DNA of 64,000 bases from Tamarix chinensis (GCA_030549775.1 CM060173.1:40496610-40560609), one strand, 5' to 3'; positions 45,721 through 58,206 are shown, counted from the stretch's first letter. Translations and numbers: made by a program. The notes: generated by a model not told the origin, from the sequence alone.

Positions 45721-47033
45721 CAATGATCTTCCACTTTAAGTGATTAGTTCTTTATTCATATCTTATTTTTCAGATATCACACACCCATTCATGCATAACC
45801 TAGGAAATACTCCTGACTTACTATCACCACAGCAAAACCTGAAATCCTAGAAACCCTTGTCTTTCAACCCTAGATATCCACACTCTTCAATGATCCCTAT
45901 ATCCTCTAACATTTTCTACCAACCTAAATGTTTCCTTAAAAACCTCATAATCATGGGTCATGACCCACTCTCATTTTTTTCCCCATTTATGATCACCATC
46001 GCCCAATAGGGTTTCCCCACAAAACCCTAATTTAGCCTTCATGGCTCTAGCCTCTCCTCCTCTACATACTCAGCCCTAAGCTTCATGATTGAAGTACATA
46101 TCACTATACTCACTCCTACTCTAAAATATTTTAGCCCAACTCCCTCAACTACCACATGTAATAACGACCTCCTAACTTGACACCCCCCCTAAAAAACCCT
46201 AATGTCCCCTTTATTTTTGTACCCCTTCCTTACACAACTCCACCATCCATTTAACTAGACCTATGTCCCCTATGTGGTATACCCCTCATCACAACCTCGG
46301 TGTACAACCAACATCCTCCATTTAACTCCACTCCCTCGACTTCTCCCCACAATATACCCTATCCTTAGGGTTAACCCCCAAAACCCTTATTTGTGCCCCT
46401 ATATACTTTCTCATCTTTCCACATACCAAAACTCCCCCAAGTCCACCAACTACCCATTACACACTCTCCTCCCCATGTTCAACCTACAAACAAGGTCCCT
46501 CCAAGTTGATCTTTTCCCCATGAAAAGCCCACTCTCCCCATGCAATTTATTTTCTCTAACCACTCTTATAATCAATACCCCTTTTTATTTCTCCATATTA
46601 TTCCAAGGTATAGTTAGAAAATTCCCCACTTAAAATTTTACATACTCTAACCTTCATTATTTTATTTCATTTACCTTGGCCACCCAAACCCCACAACACT
46701 TACATCAAACCATGATGAGGCTTAGAAAACATATACAAAACAAGTGGTGAGAGACACACACATCATTACCTTAGGTCATTGCAGGCCAAGTTACACAACA
46801 CACATATATACACATTTCATACAAGCACACTTATTCCACAACTAAGATGCATAAGAATAACCCTAACATAACCATATCCTTACCTATTTGCTTTCGGTCT
46901 CAAAGGAATAAGATCTTACACCTCCTCATAGGATATTACCAGTTCGGTACCTAAAATGAGAACACTAACTTAGCTATTTTACTCTTTTCTACCTTTCTTC
47001 ATTTTTCCGCGTTTTCTTAACCAAAAATAGTAA

Positions 47034-47084
<51 letters not shown>
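47034..47084. repeat. (TAG)n microsatellite
   Basis: About 16 TAG units, at the place where the other family A copies have (TAA)n. Confidence 0.92.
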
Positions 47085-47696
47085 ATATTAAGATAAAATA
47101 CTTAAAATAAGTAAAGAGGGGGAGGATGTGACCAGAATAGACGAGGGAAGGTGAGGGTGGCATGGCAGCGGTATGACAGCAACAGTGGTGATGCAAAAGG
47201 GGAATTTTTGGGGTTGGAAGAAGGAGAGGGGAAAGGTTTTTTGTGGTGGTGGAGGTGCTGGCATAGGTGGCTAGTAGTGGAGGTGGTGGTCTTACGGCAG
47301 CGATGGTGCTCGGTGCAGCGCCCAAGAGGAAGGGAGGAATGGAGGAAGAAATAGAGGGGAATAAGGGGTGGTGGAGGAGGTATGTGGTAGGGGATATCTA
47401 CCTGTGTAGGAAGGGAGGGTAGGGAGGAAGTTACATAGGTGGTGGCGGCAGCGTGATGCGGCACTGGTAGTGTGCGACAGTGCAAAGGGTAGCACGAGCT
47501 ACCCACTCTACACTTTTGGGAAGAGCAAAGGAAGAAAAAGGAATAGAAGGGGAGATGATCAGTGTACATAGGGAGATGAAGGGAAGAGGATGGGAAGGAA
47601 CTAGGGTGATAAAAGTGGGTTTGAATTTGTAAAAGGAGAAAGAGATGTAGGGGAGGTTGGGCAGAAAAAGAGAGGAGAAGGAGGGTGTGGGAACGA

Positions 47697-47703
47697 TTTT
47701 TAT
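47697..47703 (-). promoter_or_regulatory. TATA box of solo LTR A3
   Basis: Plus-strand TTTTATA, minus-strand TATAAAA, in the same context as the other family A TATA boxes. Confidence 0.6.
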
Positions 47704-49490
47704 AGGCATGGAGAGGGAGGATGAAGAAAAAGGAAGGAAGATGACAATGAGGGGAGAAGGTGGTTTTTTGCTTATAGTGGCAAGGGCAATATAAGCCTAC
47801 GTAGGGGGGAGAATTGCATGTGGAACGATGCAAGGTAAGGGAAGAGGGTGTGCGGGGGGAGTATCTATAGCATGCCACCAACACGCCATGCATGGTCGAA
47901 AGAGGAAAGGGGACAAGGAGAGATGGGCTCATGCCATTTAGTCTAATGGGTCCAAACATAGTCGGCCGAGAAGAAAGAAGAAAAATAAAGAAAGTAAAGG
48001 AAAGAAAGAAAATAAAGAAAAAAAAGCAAAACAAAAAGGTAAAGGAAAAAAGAAAAAGAAAAAAAGAGGGATGGTAGGGTATTTTAAGCTTTTGGGAATT
48101 TATAGATAATAATTAATAATAATAATAATAATTAAAATAATTTTCATTAATTTAAAAATTGCCATAATTTATCTATGATTAGTTTTTGGTTAGTTAATTA
48201 AAATAGCTACCGAATAATAATTTTTTTTACATCATTGGTATTATTGTTTTTATTATAAGAGGATACATATATTTTAGATTTATCTAATAACTTATTATTT
48301 TATTCTTTATTCCTAAAAAGGTTTGGGGTATTATAAATTACCTAATCCTCAATAAGGTACTAGGGGTTAGTTTGCCTTCATGAATTTATTGATGCGTTCA
48401 GAAGAGATCCTAGTAGATCCCAATACCTTTAATACTATAGAGACATATAATCTACTAGGGGGTATCGATACTCAAGGATCTGGTCACCTAGGTAATTTAT
48501 TTGCTTCAGCCAAAATTTATGTCTATTAGTTGTTCCTTAGCTTTGACTGAAATTTATATCCTCTAGTTTGGATATGCTTTCATGGTATGTGATACCATAG
48601 GGTTATAATTTTTTTCACCACTCAATAAGGAAAAATAAAAAGGAAAAGGAAAAGAAAAAGAAAAGGAAAAAGAAAAAGAAGAAAGGAAGAAAAGAAAAAG
48701 GAATTATGGCTTGTAAATAATTAATCTAATGGATCACGTAAATCTAAGAAATGGACCTAATGTAATACTTATGTAAGTAGATATTAGAAGAGCTTAGAGA
48801 TATACATAATAACTTGTTATTACTCAAATGTTTCTACCCATAATATTTATGTTTTAGTAGTAACCATGATGAGCTATGGGTTATCAAAGTCTTTTCATGG
48901 CATTAAATCCTAATGCATTGTATGACCATAGTAGAGCATGCATATCTAATGGTATAGTATGAACATTAGAGTTGTTGAGCATGATTTCCCATTTATGTCA
49001 TAGCCTTTCAAGCTTGTGACTTCTGTTGAGGATGTAACTTGGCTTATTCTATACATAGTGTACTAAGGTGATCATTTGTTCTAATACCTACTCAATCCCA
49101 CACGCAAAAGAGGATGGTCGATAATGGCCTACCTTATGTTAGGATTAGGGCTTGAGATAGTGGACATCTAGAGATATTAAGTAGGTCCTTAATGGACCAT
49201 GGTTTTGGGGCCTTTCCCTTTTATTATTTTATTTTAATGCACCTATCCTATGCATTCAAATATTTTATGGACCCATGGAGGTTGAATTTATAATCTTATC
49301 ATAGTATCTATATACCTTCACGTACTCTATTATTGTATCTATTATCTATAATATGGGACAAGCAACAACTGTCTACTCTATGTCTGGTGCGGTGGTAACT
49401 CCCTATTTTTCCCTAGTTAATTGGGTTTTTTCCATTTCTACAATGTTCTAAGCAAAAAAAATTAGTAGTAAAAAATGGGGCCGTTATACA

Positions 49491-49813
49491 GTGAAATCAA
49501 AGATCTATTTGTAAAATTTCATCCTTTTGAAAAAGGGGGGGTGTTACACATTGATATCAAAGCTCTATTTTTAAAATCACATGTTTTTGAATACTTAGAG
49601 ATGATATCATAGGTTGGTATCATAACCTTATTTTCAAAATTACATCATTTTAAATACTTTTAGCTAATACCATTAATTAGTATCAAAGATTTATTTTTAA
49701 AATTAATTCATTTTAAATACTTTTAACTAATACCATAAGCTAGTATTAGAACTTTATGTAAAAAAAAATCATTTTAAATACTTTTAGATGATATTATATG
49801 TTCATATTAGAAC
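49491..49813 (+). repeat. Six-copy tandem array of primer-binding-site-like sequences
   Basis: Sites resembling TTGGTATCAGAGC (initiator tRNA-Met complement) start at 49,491, 49,551, 49,614, 49,677, 49,740 and 49,801. The spacing is 60, 63, 63, 63 and 61 bp. Units share TTTTTAAAATnACATCATTTT. Most sites are preceded by a near complement, for example CTAATACCATAAGCTAGTATTAG. Confidence 0.78.
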
Positions 49814-50099
49814 ATTATTCTAAAATTATTAACCTTTAAGATGTTTTAATCCATCACCACTAATTATTTTTACAATTTTTTAAAGACCTAAATTATTTAG
49901 CCAAAGGCTCAAGTGCTTTCAAACCCAAAAGTGTATGTGAATGAGAGTGGGTTGGGAACGTATCATAAATATTAGATGGATTTTGTTATGCAAGTTTTGC
50001 AACTTGATAATTGGTTGTTGCTAAATAGTTCTAGTCTTTAGGAGTTCATGGTTGCCAACCACCTTTATGATTGCAGCAAGGTTTTTATGGAGATTATTA

Positions 50100-50960
50100 G
50101 TGTTTACATGGAAGACCTACTTTAAGCACCACAACCACCACCAGTTCTAGTACAAGCACTGGTTCTAGAGGATTGGATCAAGAGAGCTAGACATCATCTT
50201 CTACCAATCTTTGAGGGTTAAGAGGAGCCTGATATCTTGGGGAGATCGATTAGATACATAGAAAATACTTTTACCACTTTTGGATTCTTGTTGAAAAAGA
50301 GGGTAAATTTAGTTTTATTTGACTTGAGGGATGAGTAGACGCAAGGTTGAGGAGCTCTAGCATAGTGGCTAAGAGCCTATCATTTTAAAACCCTTCCTTC
50401 TAATTCTTTGAGCCAAATTATATCCCACTTATCTTTACATGAATAAGTATGATGAGTTTATAGCTCTTTAGCAATGAGGACTATCAATAGAGGCATAGTA
50501 TATGAGATTCAAGATTTTTGTCTAGTTATTAGGGATAAGGTATTAGGATTTTTTGGTGGAAACATCCCCATCAGACATGGTTGGGATATATGAGTAGGCT
50601 CTAGAACATTCTCAAGTCATCAAGGTTGGGAGTGCCTTATTTAGGGGTAAGAGGAAATTTAAGGGTCTCTAGCATCCTAACAATAGGAAGAAGTCTTAAT
50701 TTCGAGGTAGCATGTTGCTTGAGTATGGTTGGATTATGGGATCAGCACTCTAGTTAGGAGGTTATCCTAGGTGACTATTCAAGGAGAGCACTACCATTAC
50801 AAGAATTGTGCAATATATAATCCAATAGTGGATTGTGATGGCAAAAAGGTTACTTGTCATTGCTATGGTATGATAAGACACAGGGTTTATAAGTATTGTG
50901 TCAGTAGAGGAGCCATACTCAAGCTCAGAGCACCAAATCTATCCAGTAGCGATAATCATT
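50100..50960 (+). pseudogene. Gag remnant, Tekay-2
   Basis: Readable pieces include a proline stretch ('PPPPVLVQALVLEDW', about 50,147-50,180), a capsid-like segment with 'ILGRSIRYIENTF' (50,234-50,272) and a degraded zinc-knuckle region with 'CHCYGMIRHRVYKYC' (50,855-50,899). Several stops occur. The match is to Tekay-type gag by pattern only. Confidence 0.6.
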
Positions 50961-51096
50961 GATTAAGAGAGTTCTTCTATCTCTAACTAGTGTTTCTAGC
51001 CATAGTAGTAAGCCTAGGGGTTAGAAGCCCCACATAGATTAGTAGAGTGAGGGATGAGGTAGTACCGTAGGAGTTCCTTTAGATAGGTGCCTGAAC

Positions 51097-52329
51097 GTGA
51101 TTAACCAATATGAGGCTGAGCGTCAGGCTGGTGTGGTGTCCGATATGATAATTTTTTATACCTCTTCAGCATGTGTGTTATTTAACACTAGTGCATTATA
51201 TTATTTTATTACATCCTCATTTCTAGTAGCAGTTTCTCTATCCCTAGTTAGTTGTATTTCCACTTCTGTTATCTTGCCTTGAGAGGATAGGATTGTGTGC
51301 TCTATGCTTATAGAAGGGTTGGCCTAAATAACTAAGGGATTAAGGTTTCCCTTAGATCTCAAGAACCTAAGGTTGTGTATTTTTATGTGATCATTGGCAT
51401 GGATATAATAGGGAATTATCTAGCATTAATATATTGTACACAAGAGCATGTGGTTCTTCAAGGACCAAAGGATGTTAGGTTCTCCTATCATAAGTGTGAA
51501 CCTAACCTCTATGAAGGTCATATCATTAATTATGTTGAGTACCCTCGTTTGAAAAGGTTATATAATCTTCTTATACACTATTTAAGATGTCGAGGTCATA
51601 TCAATGTTAAATTTATCATAGAATTGTTGCGAAGGATGGAGCTAATATCTAAAGCGCCATACTGTATCACACCCTTAGAGATAAAGGAGGTCAAGGCCTA
51701 GTTACAAGAATTATTAGAGAAGGGCTACATTCAACCAAGTGTATTGCCCTAGGGAGCACCACTCTTTTCTATTAAGAAGGATTGAAGCCTTAGATTGTGT
51801 ATTTACTACCAAGGGTTGAATTGAATCATGTTATGGTGAAGAATTATTATCAGTTATGTCATATTGATAGTTTGTTTGACTAGCTCTAGGGATTCATAAT
51901 GCTCTCCAAGATTTTTCTTTACTTAGATTACCATTAGTGAAGGATAACGAAGTAGGATATTGCGAAGACAAAATTTAAGACAAGATACAACCATTATGAG
52001 TTCATAGTATTGCCTATTGAATACCATTCATGTCTTTTATGAACTAGTTTTTTTATAGCTTTTGGGTCATTTTTTCATGGTGTTCGTCGATGACATCATA
52101 ATCTACTCTAGTAGTCAGGAAGAGACTAACAACATCTAAGATAAACATTTTCATTGTTGAGATCACATTAGTTACATGCTAAGCTTTAATATATCAATTT
52201 TTGCTAGATCAAGTGGATTTCCTTGGACATGTTATTTTGAAGGATGGTGTGTCAATGGATCTTACCAAGGTTTGAGTAGTTTCCAAGTGGCCAACACCAA
52301 TGTCTATTAAGGATCTATGTAATTTTCTA
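51097..52329 (+). pseudogene. Protease and 5' RT remnant, Tekay-2
   Basis: 51,097-51,282 reads as protease, with 'VLFNTSALYYFITSSF' where a D-(S/P)-G-A active site is expected (the aspartate is replaced by asparagine). 51,375-51,701 is the linker ending 'ISKAPYCITPLEIKEVKA'; RT follows with 'LQELLEKGYIQPSVLP'. The catalytic box reads 'VR.*HHN' in one frame and FVDD in another (52,085-52,100, TTCGTCGATGACATC), showing a frameshift. The RT thumb is entered ('FLGHVI' near 52,222) before the Athila LTR cuts it at 52,330. Confidence 0.72.
52325..52329. repeat. Left target-site duplication candidate (ttcta)
   Basis: Five bases next to the TGACTAGG end of the Athila 3' LTR. The partner would lie beyond the window. 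Confidence 0.45.
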
Positions 52330-53711
52330 TGACTAGGAGTCAAGGTCGATCCCATAGGGATTGGTGAATGACCACTAAGAGACTGATAGAACTTAGCTAT
52401 GTATAGACTACAAGATGATATGAATATAAAAAAATTGTAAGCCAAAATAAATAAAATAACTAACTAAGCTAGAAAGAAAGGAAAATAGCACTCAAGTGAC
52501 TCAAATAAATAGAAGAGCTAAGGTTCCTGTTCATCGCCCCCTATCCTCACATGTGATCGAATATTACATCACAAAATAATTCAACAATCATAATCAATCA
52601 TGCCAACAAGGATAGAAAGTGTTGTGCTTTCTCAACCCACAACCACCCTATTACATATCTATGGCCCCAACTATCTCTAGCTTAGAGTCTAATAGAATGT
52701 AATGCATTAAAGTCCATAAAGTTTCCTCCTTTATTGTTGTAGAGGTCAATTAGATCATCTCTCGACCTACAATTTAATCTCCCATTGTGCTATTGGGTTC
52801 AATATTGGATTATCTCTCGATCTCACCGATATTTCCCACACCAAAAATCAGAACCCGTCCGTGGTTCATAAATCCGTCAATCAATCAATAACACAACACA
52901 TAGATTATGAATCGAATAAAAAAGGATGCAATAATTCGACACATTAGGATCGGGGAAAATTCCCCTTCACCTTAGCAAAAGATCTAGCCCATCAAATTCA
53001 TAGCAAGAATATTAAAAACAACAAAAGATTCCATAGATAGAGAAAAGGTCATTAGATAATACCCTTGATGTTCACAAATTCTTGCAAAAATTTAACTTCT
53101 TGAACTTCAGTCTTTAATTTAAAAGAGAGATCTTGATGAATTGGGGAAGAGGATAGAGAAGAGAGAAAAGAGAGGGAGCGGAGGCTGCTTCGAGATATTA
53201 GAATGAAAGTTTTTATATTACCGCCTCATGGATCCCTAGGGTATTGATAAAGATGGGCTTCCCGTGTCAGCTTTAACAATGATGCATATTTAAACCATAA
53301 AATTTTCATCATAACCCCGATTAAGCTGATTTTGGATGTATTGGAAAGCTATTAAAAATATATATAACTTTTATGTTGAAAGCTTCTCCAAATTCAGACT
53401 TTTTCATGGCCTAAAGTCTACTTCTTTCAGACCTATATACTTTAAATATGCATTCTTGCTTTCATTTTATTCCAGAATTTACATTTTAGCTCTAAATCTC
53501 TTTTCGCTTTAACTTTTTTTCCTTTTTTCTCCTTTCTTCTCCCTTTAAGCTTATTCATTTTTCCATCCTTCATGATTATTTTTTTTGCTTGAGACCCTAC
53601 AATTTTCACAATACAAAGGCAATAACAATAACAAAAAGGGAGAATTCCAATTAAAATAGAGGTAAAAACTCTTATAAACATTAGGAATAAGATGCAAAGT
53701 CACACTTATCA
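52330..53711 (-). mobile_element. 3' LTR of the Athila element, 1,382 bp
   Basis: On the minus strand it runs TGATAAGTGTGAC...GACTCCTAGTCA. Promoter signal ATATAAAAA lies at 53,211-53,219 (minus), followed by a CT-rich leader (53,140-53,185). The end carries GGGATCGACC, a sequence common near the 3' end of plant Athila LTRs (from memory). Confidence 0.82.
53211..53219 (-). promoter_or_regulatory. TATA box of the Athila LTR
   Basis: The minus strand reads TAATATAAAAACTTTC, about 500 bp into the LTR and just before a CT-rich stretch. Confidence 0.55.
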
Positions 53712-53719
53712 ACTCCCCC
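53712..53719 (-). other. Polypurine tract (Athila)
   Basis: The minus strand reads GGGGGAGT immediately before the LTR start TGATAAG. Confidence 0.8.
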
Positions 53720-53720
53720 A

Positions 53721-55650
53721 TGCTTAAACATTTGCTTGTCCCCAAGAAAACTAATACAAGAAACCCATCATGAGCAAAAAGAAAAGTAGTAGGATCTCTT
53801 TCTCAAAAAAGAGTGTTTAGCTCTTTAATAGCACCAGAGTCAAGTAAGGAGCAATAAGACCAAAAAATATATCAATTAAAAGCTTAAAATCCTTTTTCAA
53901 AAGATATTTCGGTTGCCCCCTTATGTGAGATATATAACCGTGCTATCGAGATCTAGGGACCTGCCAGGCAACAAAGGACATCCAACAGTGGACAGCAGGC
54001 AACCATATACCAACTCACTCATTCCTCAAAGTTTAAAATTAGAATTCTCACTTTAGGTCTTGTGGATACACCTCTCATGCGTTTTATTGTATTTAAAGGT
54101 TCTGCTCTAGTCCTCTCACTCATGATCAAGATCATCCATATTCTTGGAATGCTTTTCGATTCTCCACCACTAGAAAGACTTAGAGCACACAAAAATCAAG
54201 AGGTCTTATTAGGGTTGTAATGGGGCCATGGGTTAAAAGGTTAGGACGGAATTTTCTTTTGGAAGTGGATTTAAAAGTCTAGTACCAATGAGATATGGTA
54301 TTTTTTTAATAAACTAGATTATACCATCGCAAAATTTCATCATGAAACACAAGCACCCCAAACTTCTTATTGATTCTTCTTCTTCTTCTTTTTTAATAAG
54401 AGATATATCGATTTGCTTTTCATCATACACAACCATTTACTCTTTCACACCTCCCCCATGCTTAGCTTACATCATACTCCCCACTTCCTTTTTTCAAATT
54501 ACACAACAACTATTGATTCTAGACTTAGGGAGGGATAAAGTAAATTGGTTTACATGTGTGGTTAGATCAAGAAAAATTCTCATAAGCACAAAGGGGTTAG
54601 TAAAGGATAAAATGTGAAGGTCGAGCTATTTGGCTAATGTAGGTTATGATAAAAAAAACAAGTGCCTCTATCATTTTAGTGCACGTCTAAGTCATATGTG
54701 GCTTTGAAGAAAACCATTGCAAGTTCTAGTTTCCCAAGTCATGGTGGGAGGCACACACAAAAGAAAAAATAAGAGATTGTAGTGATGTATCAGTCTAAAG
54801 GCTCAAAGTCTCACTAGGTCCAAAACTCTCTAATTCTAACGCTTTTTGGCAAAGAGTAAATCAGTATAAGTCAAACTACAATACCACAATAATGTTAAGG
54901 CATGCATAACCCTAAAGTTCTCAAACATAATTACACTTGTCTCATAACAATGCAACCAAAACATTTAAGCACATATAAATCCATTTTCAAAAGACGATTC
55001 AAAGGGTCTTAACACGCCAAACTAAACACTCATGCCATTGCAAGACAAAACATACTCTTTAATATCATCAATGAAGGGTCATTTCCTTTTCTTTTTTTTT
55101 ATTTTTATTTTTGATAAATATCTAAGAGAAATAACTGAGGAAAAAGATAGCAACACTCATCAAAATAATATAAGGAAGAACAGAATACTAACCAAATTAC
55201 AAGGATAGGTCATCTTCTCCCCCATGCTTATGTATCACATTTTCCTCAATGTGAATTAAGAAGCACAAAAGAAAAGAGGGAGAAAAAAATCCATGGATCA
55301 ATCTAATGGAGGAGGTGGCAGAGGTTAGTGGATGACGTAACGGTGGTTGTGGTGGTGGCGGGATGGTGGCGGCGTGATGCAGTTGTGGCGGTGGAGAATT
55401 TAGTGGAGTTGCAAAGAATTTGCTTGGTCAATTTCACACATTCACACTCTAATAAATTGACCATGGTCATCACTCGAATTAGAATTTCCACCTCACCACT
55501 TACGAATCCATCAAACAAAAGCCATAAGGAATCAATGAGAAAACAAACCAAGCAAACGAAAATGAGAAAAATAAATAAATTAAATAGAATAAAAAAACTT
55601 GGAATGCCTCCCAAGAAGCGCTTGTTTATAGTCATTAGCTTGAATTTCTT
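53721..55650 (-). other. Non-coding region between Athila integrase and 3' LTR
   Basis: About 1.9 kb without a supported frame. Some Athila elements carry an envelope-like reading frame here; I see none. 55,590-55,640 reads on the minus strand AAGCGCTTCTTGGGAGGCAT, resembling a block I associate with the sequence after integrase in Athila elements. 55,305-55,400 is a GGT/GGC-rich low-complexity stretch. Confidence 0.6.
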
Positions 55651-55653
55651 GCT

Positions 55654-56880
55654 TCACTTAGGATCATCCAGAAGAATGGTGGTTTTGAGGGCTGCAACCT
55701 CACCACCTTCATACACCTTCAACCTTTGCCCATTCACTTTGAATGGTTCTTTATCAGAGCTAGAGATTTCGACTGCTCTAGATGGAAAAACTTGTCTGAT
55801 TGTGAATGGCCCTAACCATCGGGATCTAAGCTTTCCAGGGAACAATCGCAAATGACAATTAAATAGAAGCACTTGTTGCCCCACTTCAAATTCTCTTTTG
55901 GTGTTGCATTGATCATGAATCCTTTTCATGCGCTCCTTTTATAGCCTCACACTCTCATATGCCTTAAGCCAGAAGTCATCTAGTTTATTCAATTGAAGGA
56001 GCCTCTTCTCACCCGAAAATTTCATATCAAAGTTAAGGAGACGGGTAGCCCAAAATGATTTATGCGCAAGTTCTATATGGAGGTGACAAGATTTTCCAGA
56101 AACAAGATTATAAGGGGACATTCCAATAGGGGTTTTAAAAGCTATTCTGTAAGCCCATAAAGCATCGTCAAGTTTCAAGGATGAATCTTTTCTAGAAGAG
56201 TTAACCATTTTCTCAATAATTCTCTTAAGCTCACGGTTTGACACCTCCACTTGACCGCTAGTTTGAGGATGGTATAGGGTAGAAACCTTATGGTTAACTC
56301 CATACTTACTCAAAAGAGCATTAAATGCTCTATTGCAAAAATGAGAACCCTCGTCACTAATGATAGTCTTAGGTGTCCCAAACCTTGAAAAGATATAGCC
56401 TCTACCCACTAAGAGACAAAATCAACTGCCACAATAATATATTCATTAAGTATAGACTTAGGAAATGGTCCTATAAAATTGATTCCCCAAACATCGAATA
56501 ACTCCACTACAAGAATGTTTGTGAGGTGCATCTCTTGTTTTCTAGAAATATTTCCCATTCTTTGACACCTATCATAAGTCTTAGAAAAGGAGTATGCATC
56601 ATGAAATAAGGTAGGCCAATAGAATCCACATTGCAAGACTTTTGCAGCCGTTTTGGTGGGGCTGAAATGGCCACCACACTCTTTACTATGATAATGAGAT
56701 AGTATAGAATGCATTTCATGCTCAGGGATGCATCTTCTAATGACATGATCAGCACAAATCCTATAGAGGTAGGGATAATCCCAAAAGTAATACCTCAGAT
56801 CATGTAAGAACTTCTTCCTTTAATGAAAGGAAAGATTATTGGGTAGGATTCCACTTACAAGATAGTTCGCAATATCAGCA
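55654..56880 (-). pseudogene. Integrase (Athila)
   Basis: The zinc-binding N-terminus runs from 'HSKECGGHFSPTKTAAK' (about 56,690-56,640) to 'CQRMGNISR'. The DDE core has 'VWGINFIGPFP' (56,495-56,460), 'ISDEGSHF' (56,375-56,350) and '[12 protein letters not shown]' with its glutamate (56,255-56,225). The C-terminal part spans 55,929-55,654 ('LGPFTIRQVFP'). Breaks include a stop where tryptophan is expected near 56,405, a frame change there, and a stop at 55,938. All three acidic residues remain visible although the frame is broken. Confidence 0.85.
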
Positions 56881-56882
56881 TA

Positions 56883-57449
56883 CTAAGGATGATTTGTAAC
56901 TGTGTAGAGTGTCTCATGGGGAAATGAGTCTCGAAGAGGTGTAGGTTCCTGATTGACCTCATAGGTAGAGGGTAAACGAGAAAGATGATTAGCTACTTGA
57001 TTCTCACTACCCTTCCTATCCCTGATTTCTAAGTTGAACTCTTGCAATAACAAAATCCACCAAATGATTCTAGGCTTTGCATCCTGCTTAACAAAAAGAT
57101 AGTTCAAGGCGACATAGTCAGTATAGACAATGACCTTGTTAAGCAATAGATAAGGATGAAACTTGTCAAAAAAGAAAACCACAGCTAGCAATTCTTTTTC
57201 AGTTGTTTCATAATTCATTTGTGTTGAATTCAAAGTCTTGCTAGCATAATAGATAGTATGAAAAAGTTTTTCCTTACGCTTGCCCAAGATTGCTCCTATA
57301 GAAACATCACTAGCATCACACATAATCTCAAAAGGTAAATTCCAGTCCGGAGTAACAATAATCAGAGCATCCACAACTTTTTCCTTTAAAGTATTAAAGG
57401 AAACTAGACACACATTAGAAAAGTGAAAGGGCACATCTTTAGCCGACAA
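56883..57449 (-). pseudogene. RNase H (Athila)
   Basis: 188 codons open on the minus strand. '[15 protein letters not shown]' carries the first catalytic aspartate (about 57,330-57,290). '[13 protein letters not shown]' follows, then '[13 protein letters not shown]' (57,130-57,100) and '[10 protein letters not shown]' (56,985). It continues the RT frame next door after a one-base shift near 57,460-57,480, in a T/A homopolymer (TTTTTTAAAAAAT). Confidence 0.87.
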
Positions 57450-57450
57450 A

Positions 57451-58206
57451 TCACAAAGAGGTTTTGAAATTTTTTAAAAAATATTTAATGAAGCGTCTAT
57501 AGAAACCTGCATGACCAAGGAAACTACGTATATCTTTAACACATGTAGGGGGTGGAAATTTCTCAATGACTTCAATTTTTTCTTTATCTACCTCTATCCC
57601 TTTGCATGAAATCTTATGCCCTAAAAATATTCCTTCATGGATAATCAAATGACACTTTTCCCAATTTAGAACCAAATTAGTATCCTCAAAACGCTTAAGA
57701 ACAAGCTCAAGATTATTTAAGCATGCATCAAATGATGGCCCAAAGACCGAAAAATCATCCATAAAAATTTCCATAAATTTTTCAATCATATCATGAAACA
57801 AAGCCATCATATATCTTTGAAATGTTGTTGGGGCATTACAAAGACCAAACGGCATCCTTCTATATGCAAAGGTGCCATAAGGACAAGTGAAGGTAGTATT
57901 CTCTTGGTCCTCAAGGGAAATAGGTATTTGCATATAACCAGAATACCCATCCAGAAAGCAATAATAGTTATGCCCCGCCAAGCGTTCAAGCATCTGGTCA
58001 GTGAAGGGAAGGGGGAAGTGGTCTTTTCTAGTGGCATCATTGAGCTTTCTAAAATCAATGCAGACACGCCAACCTATAATAGTTTTAGTAGGCACCAATT
58101 CGTTATTATCATTCTTAACTACTATGATTCCCCCTTTCTTCGGAACCACTTGGATAGGACTAACCTAAGAGCTATCAGAGATTGGATAGATCATACCTGC
58201 AGCTAA
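57451..58206 (-). pseudogene. Reverse transcriptase (Athila)
   Basis: Synthesises element DNA from RNA. The minus-strand frame carries 'WRVCIDFRKLNDATRKDHFP', 'YMQIPI', 'MPFGLCNAPTTFQRYM' (57,860-57,820) and the catalytic 'EIFMDDFSVFG' (57,770-57,740). The thumb 'FLGHAGFYRRFIKYF' ends it (57,525-57,480). A stop replaces tryptophan at about 58,165, just upstream of 'VVPKKGG'. The frame leaves register at 57,470 into RNase H. Confidence 0.9.

Larger units (their letters stand above)
44679..48335 (-). mobile_element. Solo LTR, family A (copy A3), about 3.66 kb
   Basis: TATAACACCCCC (decayed TGTAACACC) to GGTTTGGGGTATTATA. Minus-strand order is a purine-rich tract (47,960-48,070), TATA (47,697-47,703), G-rich leader (47,100-47,690), a (TAG)n tract, splice-donor match (46,878-46,885), minisatellite (45,300-45,720), stem-loops (45,101-45,160) and 3' end. 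The flanks gataa and aatta agree at only three of five positions. It is more diverged and poorer in CpG than A1, A2 and A4, suggesting greater age. Frames such as 48,034-47,102 (minus) are low-complexity and unsupported. Confidence 0.78.
42316..49490 (+). mobile_element. 5' LTR of Tekay-2 (family B), split by solo LTR A3
   Basis: 48,340-49,490 aligns with 27,190-28,359 of solo LTR B (TACCTAATCCTC versus TACCCGATCCTC onward). The left part, 42,316-44,678, carries a TATA box at 43,092 and a C/T-rich leader as in family B. The 3' terminus is CCGTTATACA (49,490) or GGGTGTTACACA (49,550). Length without the insert is about 3.5 kb. 48,640-48,710 is a purine-rich run. Confidence 0.65.
42316..52329 (+). 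mobile_element. Tekay-like chromovirus (Tekay-2), 5' part, with a nested solo LTR
   Basis: A plus-oriented element: 5' LTR (about 42,316-49,490, split by solo LTR A3), repeated primer binding sites (49,491-49,813), gag remnant, protease and RT remnants. It is cut at 52,329 by the Athila element. The protease-RT linker matches that of Tekay-1. The left end is approximate; TGTAACTTC at 42,316 is a candidate. RNase H, integrase and the 3' LTR lie beyond the inserted Athila, outside the window. Confidence 0.75.

Noticed and set aside
49491..49813. tRNA-like sequence after the LTR
   Set aside because: Only the 3'-end complement of initiator tRNA-Met is present; there is no cloverleaf, so it is a primer binding site array and not a tRNA gene.
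53721..55300. Envelope-like reading frame expected in some Athila elements
   Set aside because: No frame of adequate length or membrane character is found; short frames (54,342-54,617 plus; 53,442-53,745 minus) look random.
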